Shown here piece by piece: positions 62,142 through 64,000 of a DNA stretch of 64,000 bases. The stretch lies in contig JAIHAL010000004.1 of the NCBI GenBank assembly GCA_020054675.1, positions 79,578 to 143,577 of the forward strand, written 5' to 3'. Position 1 is the first letter of the stretch. Every line of letters begins with the position of its first letter. A program made the position numbers and the translations under genes. Under the pieces are notes generated by a model. It did no database searches. It was not told where the DNA came from and saw nothing but the letters and a program-made list of their open reading frames with translations. Origin of the DNA: Oscillospiraceae bacterium. Lineage in GTDB: Bacteria > Bacillota > Clostridia > Oscillospirales > Ruminococcaceae.

Positions 62142-62882
62142 ATGAAAAAAACTGTTAAAAAATTACTATCATTGCTTTTGATTTTTTCATTTGTTATTGT
62201 AGTTCAAATTCCAGTATTAGCTAAGAACGTAACAGAAAGCACTGCGACTGGCACACGCACAAATCTCGTCTTCCAAGAAGGGAGGCCAGGAGATGCACAT
62301 TTGGTTTATACATATGACCAAGATAATAAAAGTTTTAAAGTTGAAGAAAATTTCTCAGATGACTTGACAAATGGCAATAGCACAGTCTATGTAAAAAATT
62401 CTGATGGAAATTACGTTGTTTTTTCTACTCAAAAAGTATCAACAACCTCTAACGGCGACTTGAATATAACAATTACAGACATTAAAAAATCTATTGAAAA
62501 ACATGTTATACCAGCCAACACAGTAAGCAAAAAAATAGCTCCTAAAGTAACCATTGATGGTGATGAGTGGATAACTTTATATAGAAGTGGAAGCACAAAT
62601 ATTAAAAATTTTACAATCAATGCCATCATTGCAGCATGTGGAGCTATAGCAACGTATTATTGTAGCAGTGCAGGTGGTCAAGCAATAATTGCAGGTTTAA
62701 CTTCTCTTGCTACATCGCTTTTCAATTATAATGTTACAACTGCATACTATAACACGATATATAACTGGCGGAATAGTCCACGCAACTGGCTTGTTATTGA
62801 TGAAACTGAATGGACAGATTGGTACTCTGACTCCGCACATAATAACTGGATTAACTATACTTACTATGAATATATTTATTAA
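62142..62882 (+). CDS. Secreted protein with glycine-rich hydrophobic segment (bacteriocin-like)
   Basis: A 246-residue protein with a clear signal peptide (KK-rich start, hydrophobic core, cleavage after Ala27 in PVLA-KN). The mature part is polar and beta-rich (about 30-150). A hydrophobic segment at 159-193 is rich in Ala, Gly and Ile with two cysteines (C166, C174), and an aromatic-rich C-terminus (WRNSPRNW, TEWTDWYSD, YYEYIY) follows. This layout recalls large unmodified antimicrobial proteins such as geobacillin 26, but that likeness is from memory and unverified. AAAGGA lies 11 bases upstream. Codon use is AT-rich. Two small membrane-protein genes follow. Confidence 0.65.
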   Translation: MKKTVKKLLSLLLIFSFVIVVQIPVLAKNVTESTATGTRTNLVFQEGRPGDAHLVYTYDQDNKSFKVEENFSDDLTNGNSTVYVKNSDGNYVVFSTQKVSTTSNGDLNITITDIKKSIEKHVIPANTVSKKIAPKVTIDGDEWITLYRSGSTNIKNFTINAIIAACGAIATYYCSSAGGQAIIAGLTSLATSLFNYNVTTAYYNTIYNWRNSPRNWLVIDETEWTDWYSDSAHNNWINYTYYEYIY

Positions 62883-62975
62883 AATTAATTTTTGAAAGAT
62901 AATAATGACATCCAATCGTAATTCAATGTTGTGTTTTATAAACTGAAGTATCAGCAAAAAAGGATATGCACTTAT

Positions 62976-63305
62976 ATGTCAATTTTATTCTTTGTAGAAG
63001 CATTAATATATACGGTATTTACTATACTTTTAAGTACAAGTACAGTAAATGTCTTCGCAGCTACTGTAACGTGGCGAATTATGGGAGCAGTTTCTATATT
63101 TGGATTAGTACTTTCAATATATTTTCAACTGCCAATACAAAATAAAACTTTTATTTTTCTTTCATTGCTTCAATGTTTTGTGCTGGTGCCGTTATTTTCA
63201 CCATTTAGCGTTTGCCATGTCTGCGGCAAACGCATATATTGGAAGCCGCTAATCTCAAACCACTGCCAACATTGCGGCGAAATATTATATAAACAAAAAT
63301 TTTAA
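62976..63305 (+). CDS. Small membrane protein with C-terminal zinc ribbon
   Basis: A protein of about 109 residues with three hydrophobic helices followed by CHVCGKRIYWKPLISNHCQHCG, a CxxC-x13-CxxC zinc ribbon typical of rubredoxin-type knuckles. The start is uncertain: ATG 62976 has AGGA 11 bases upstream, while GTG 62931 would add a basic 15-residue N-terminus but lacks a site. It lies 93 bases after the secreted-protein gene on the same strand, so it may be an immunity or accessory protein for it. No family is recognised. Confidence 0.6.
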   Translation: MSILFFVEALIYTVFTILLSTSTVNVFAATVTWRIMGAVSIFGLVLSIYFQLPIQNKTFIFLSLLQCFVLVPLFSPFSVCHVCGKRIYWKPLISNHCQHCGEILYKQKF

Positions 63306-63348
63306 AAGCAAACAGGTGGCAGTTTTATAACTACCACCTGTTTGCTTT
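63305..63348. terminator. Bidirectional terminator between two small membrane-protein genes
   Basis: A 15-bp perfect stem AAAGCAAACAGGTGG/CCACCTGTTTGCTTT with a 14-base loop, followed by TCATTTTTT on the plus strand. Confidence 0.9.
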
Positions 63349-63396
63349 CATTTTTTCGGATTTACCCCATCTATTGACAAAGAACCTAAAACAATG

Positions 63397-63627
63397 CTAT
63401 TTCTCTGTACGTTTCCATTTTTTATAGTTATATATAAGTTGAATCAAAAATATCACTAATAAGATAATTGAAATAGCAACAGCGTAGACAATATTCAGCG
63501 GAGAAACAAAAATTAATATAATTGTACCTAATAAAAATGGAGTCATCCATAATGTCCTGATAAATTTTCTGCGATAACTTAATCTCCAATACATCAATTC
63601 AAATCCTTTATCAACTTTATTATCCAT
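63397..63627 (-). CDS. Small two-TM membrane protein
   Basis: A 76-residue protein: basic N-terminal stretch (WRLSYRRKFIRTLW) and two hydrophobic helices (about 28-43 and 46-67), ending YNYKKWKRTEK. The ATG at 63627 follows GGGAGGAAG, an excellent ribosome site. It converges with the zinc-ribbon gene. The family is not recognised. Its place beside a bacteriocin-like gene makes a self-protection role conceivable. Confidence 0.65.
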   Translation of the reverse strand: MDNKVDKGFELMYWRLSYRRKFIRTLWMTPFLLGTIILIFVSPLNIVYAVAISIILLVIFLIQLIYNYKKWKRTEK

Positions 63628-63911
63628 AAACTTCCTCCCTTACCGCACATGACTCTTCATCAGTCCAGTAAGTACACTCAATATTATTTTGTAAATGCAA
63701 TCGCTTAGAACATAAAAAACGGCTAATTTATATAAAAAATTAAACACTAAACTACTTTTCAATTATATGTTGGTCACAATAATTATAATATAGCATATGG
63801 TAAATATTACATCTATCATTTCAACGTAAAAACTTAATCATATTTTTGTAAAATCGCTCAATGCCATTTATCTCTGGAAGCATTGTATCCCCTCCCGCCA
63901 CTTCCCACAGC
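63628..63911. other. AT-rich intergenic region
   Basis: About 280 bases. It includes the upstream region of the small membrane protein and a weak CAATGC...GCATTG hairpin (63859-63884). No gene is seen. Confidence 0.5.
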
Positions 63912-63947
63912 AAAAACTCCCGAATCTTTTATGATTCGGGAGTTTTT
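63912..63947 (-). terminator. Terminator of the tRNA-Asn transcript
   Basis: A 15-bp perfect stem AAAAACTCCCGAATC/GATTCGGGAGTTTTT with a 6-base loop, five bases past the tRNA 3' end on the minus strand. Confidence 0.92.
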
Positions 63948-63952
63948 TTAAA

Positions 63953-64000
63953 TGGCTCCCCAAGTTGGACTCGAACCAACGACCCTGCGGTTAACAGCCG
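63953..64000 (-). tRNA. tRNA-Asn (anticodon GTT), 3' part
   Basis: The minus strand reads CGGCTGTTAACCGCAGG (anticodon GTT), then a T arm GGTTCGAGTCC and acceptor end TTGGGGAGCCA with encoded CCA. The 5' half lies beyond the right edge. Confidence 0.92.

Overview
The window looks like the chromosome of an anaerobic, endospore-forming Clostridia member, probably an Oscillospirales-type gut bacterium. This rests on gene content and AT-rich Firmicutes signals (strong GGAGG sites, sigma-A promoters); no rRNA is present to confirm it. Sporulation genes are spoIVA (cut by the left edge), a SipL-like LysM protein, spoIIE and dpaA-dpaB (dipicolinate synthase). No CRISPR array, insertion sequence, phage or replication origin was seen.

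Layout. 1-2403: spoIVA and sipL. 2614-4953: GH31 alpha-xylosidase. 5024-11288: glycogen operon glgB-glgC-glgD-glgA plus a small membrane protein. 11486-18001: spoIIE, rsmA, an acyltransferase-like membrane protein, an NSS symporter, then rplM-rpsI. 18369-24406: a redox locus strongly resembling flavin-based extracellular electron transfer (EET): a bis-heme membrane protein, a ferric-reductase/FMN-binding fusion, an NPKTG-anchored Tp47-like surface protein, EetB- and EetA-like proteins and an ApbE flavin transferase. 24643-26324: a Cys-rich redox protein, an Mrp/NBP35 ATPase and a DUF134 regulator. 26481-32431: a chemoreceptor and a three-gene ABC-2 exporter. 32632-40221: dpaAB, a fused CoA-disulfide-reductase/rhodanese/TusA/DsrE protein divergent from a Crp/Fnr regulator, thioredoxin, ychF, a GNAT enzyme, tRNA-Leu(CAG) and small proteins.

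40344-60599 is devoted to glycans. First comes a GH2 enzyme with a DUF5107/TPR protein under a divergent AraC regulator. A second block of visibly different codon style follows: PocR/AraC regulator, SDR, GH1, GPH-type symporter, GH2, GH43, TIM-barrel epimerase and GH78 rhamnosidase. That block looks like an acquired cassette for rhamnose-containing plant glycosides. The right end (60894-64000) is AT-rich accessory DNA: a Rieske oxygenase, a secreted bacteriocin-like protein, two small membrane proteins and a partial tRNA-Asn(GTT).

The most interesting system is the EET-like locus. ApbE would attach FMN to the reductase fusion and possibly to the Tp47-like surface protein, which carries a similar DAVSSAT motif. 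Related GTTAGC-N4-GCTAAC inverted repeats stand in front of both the apbE operon and the surface-protein gene, suggesting one shared regulator.
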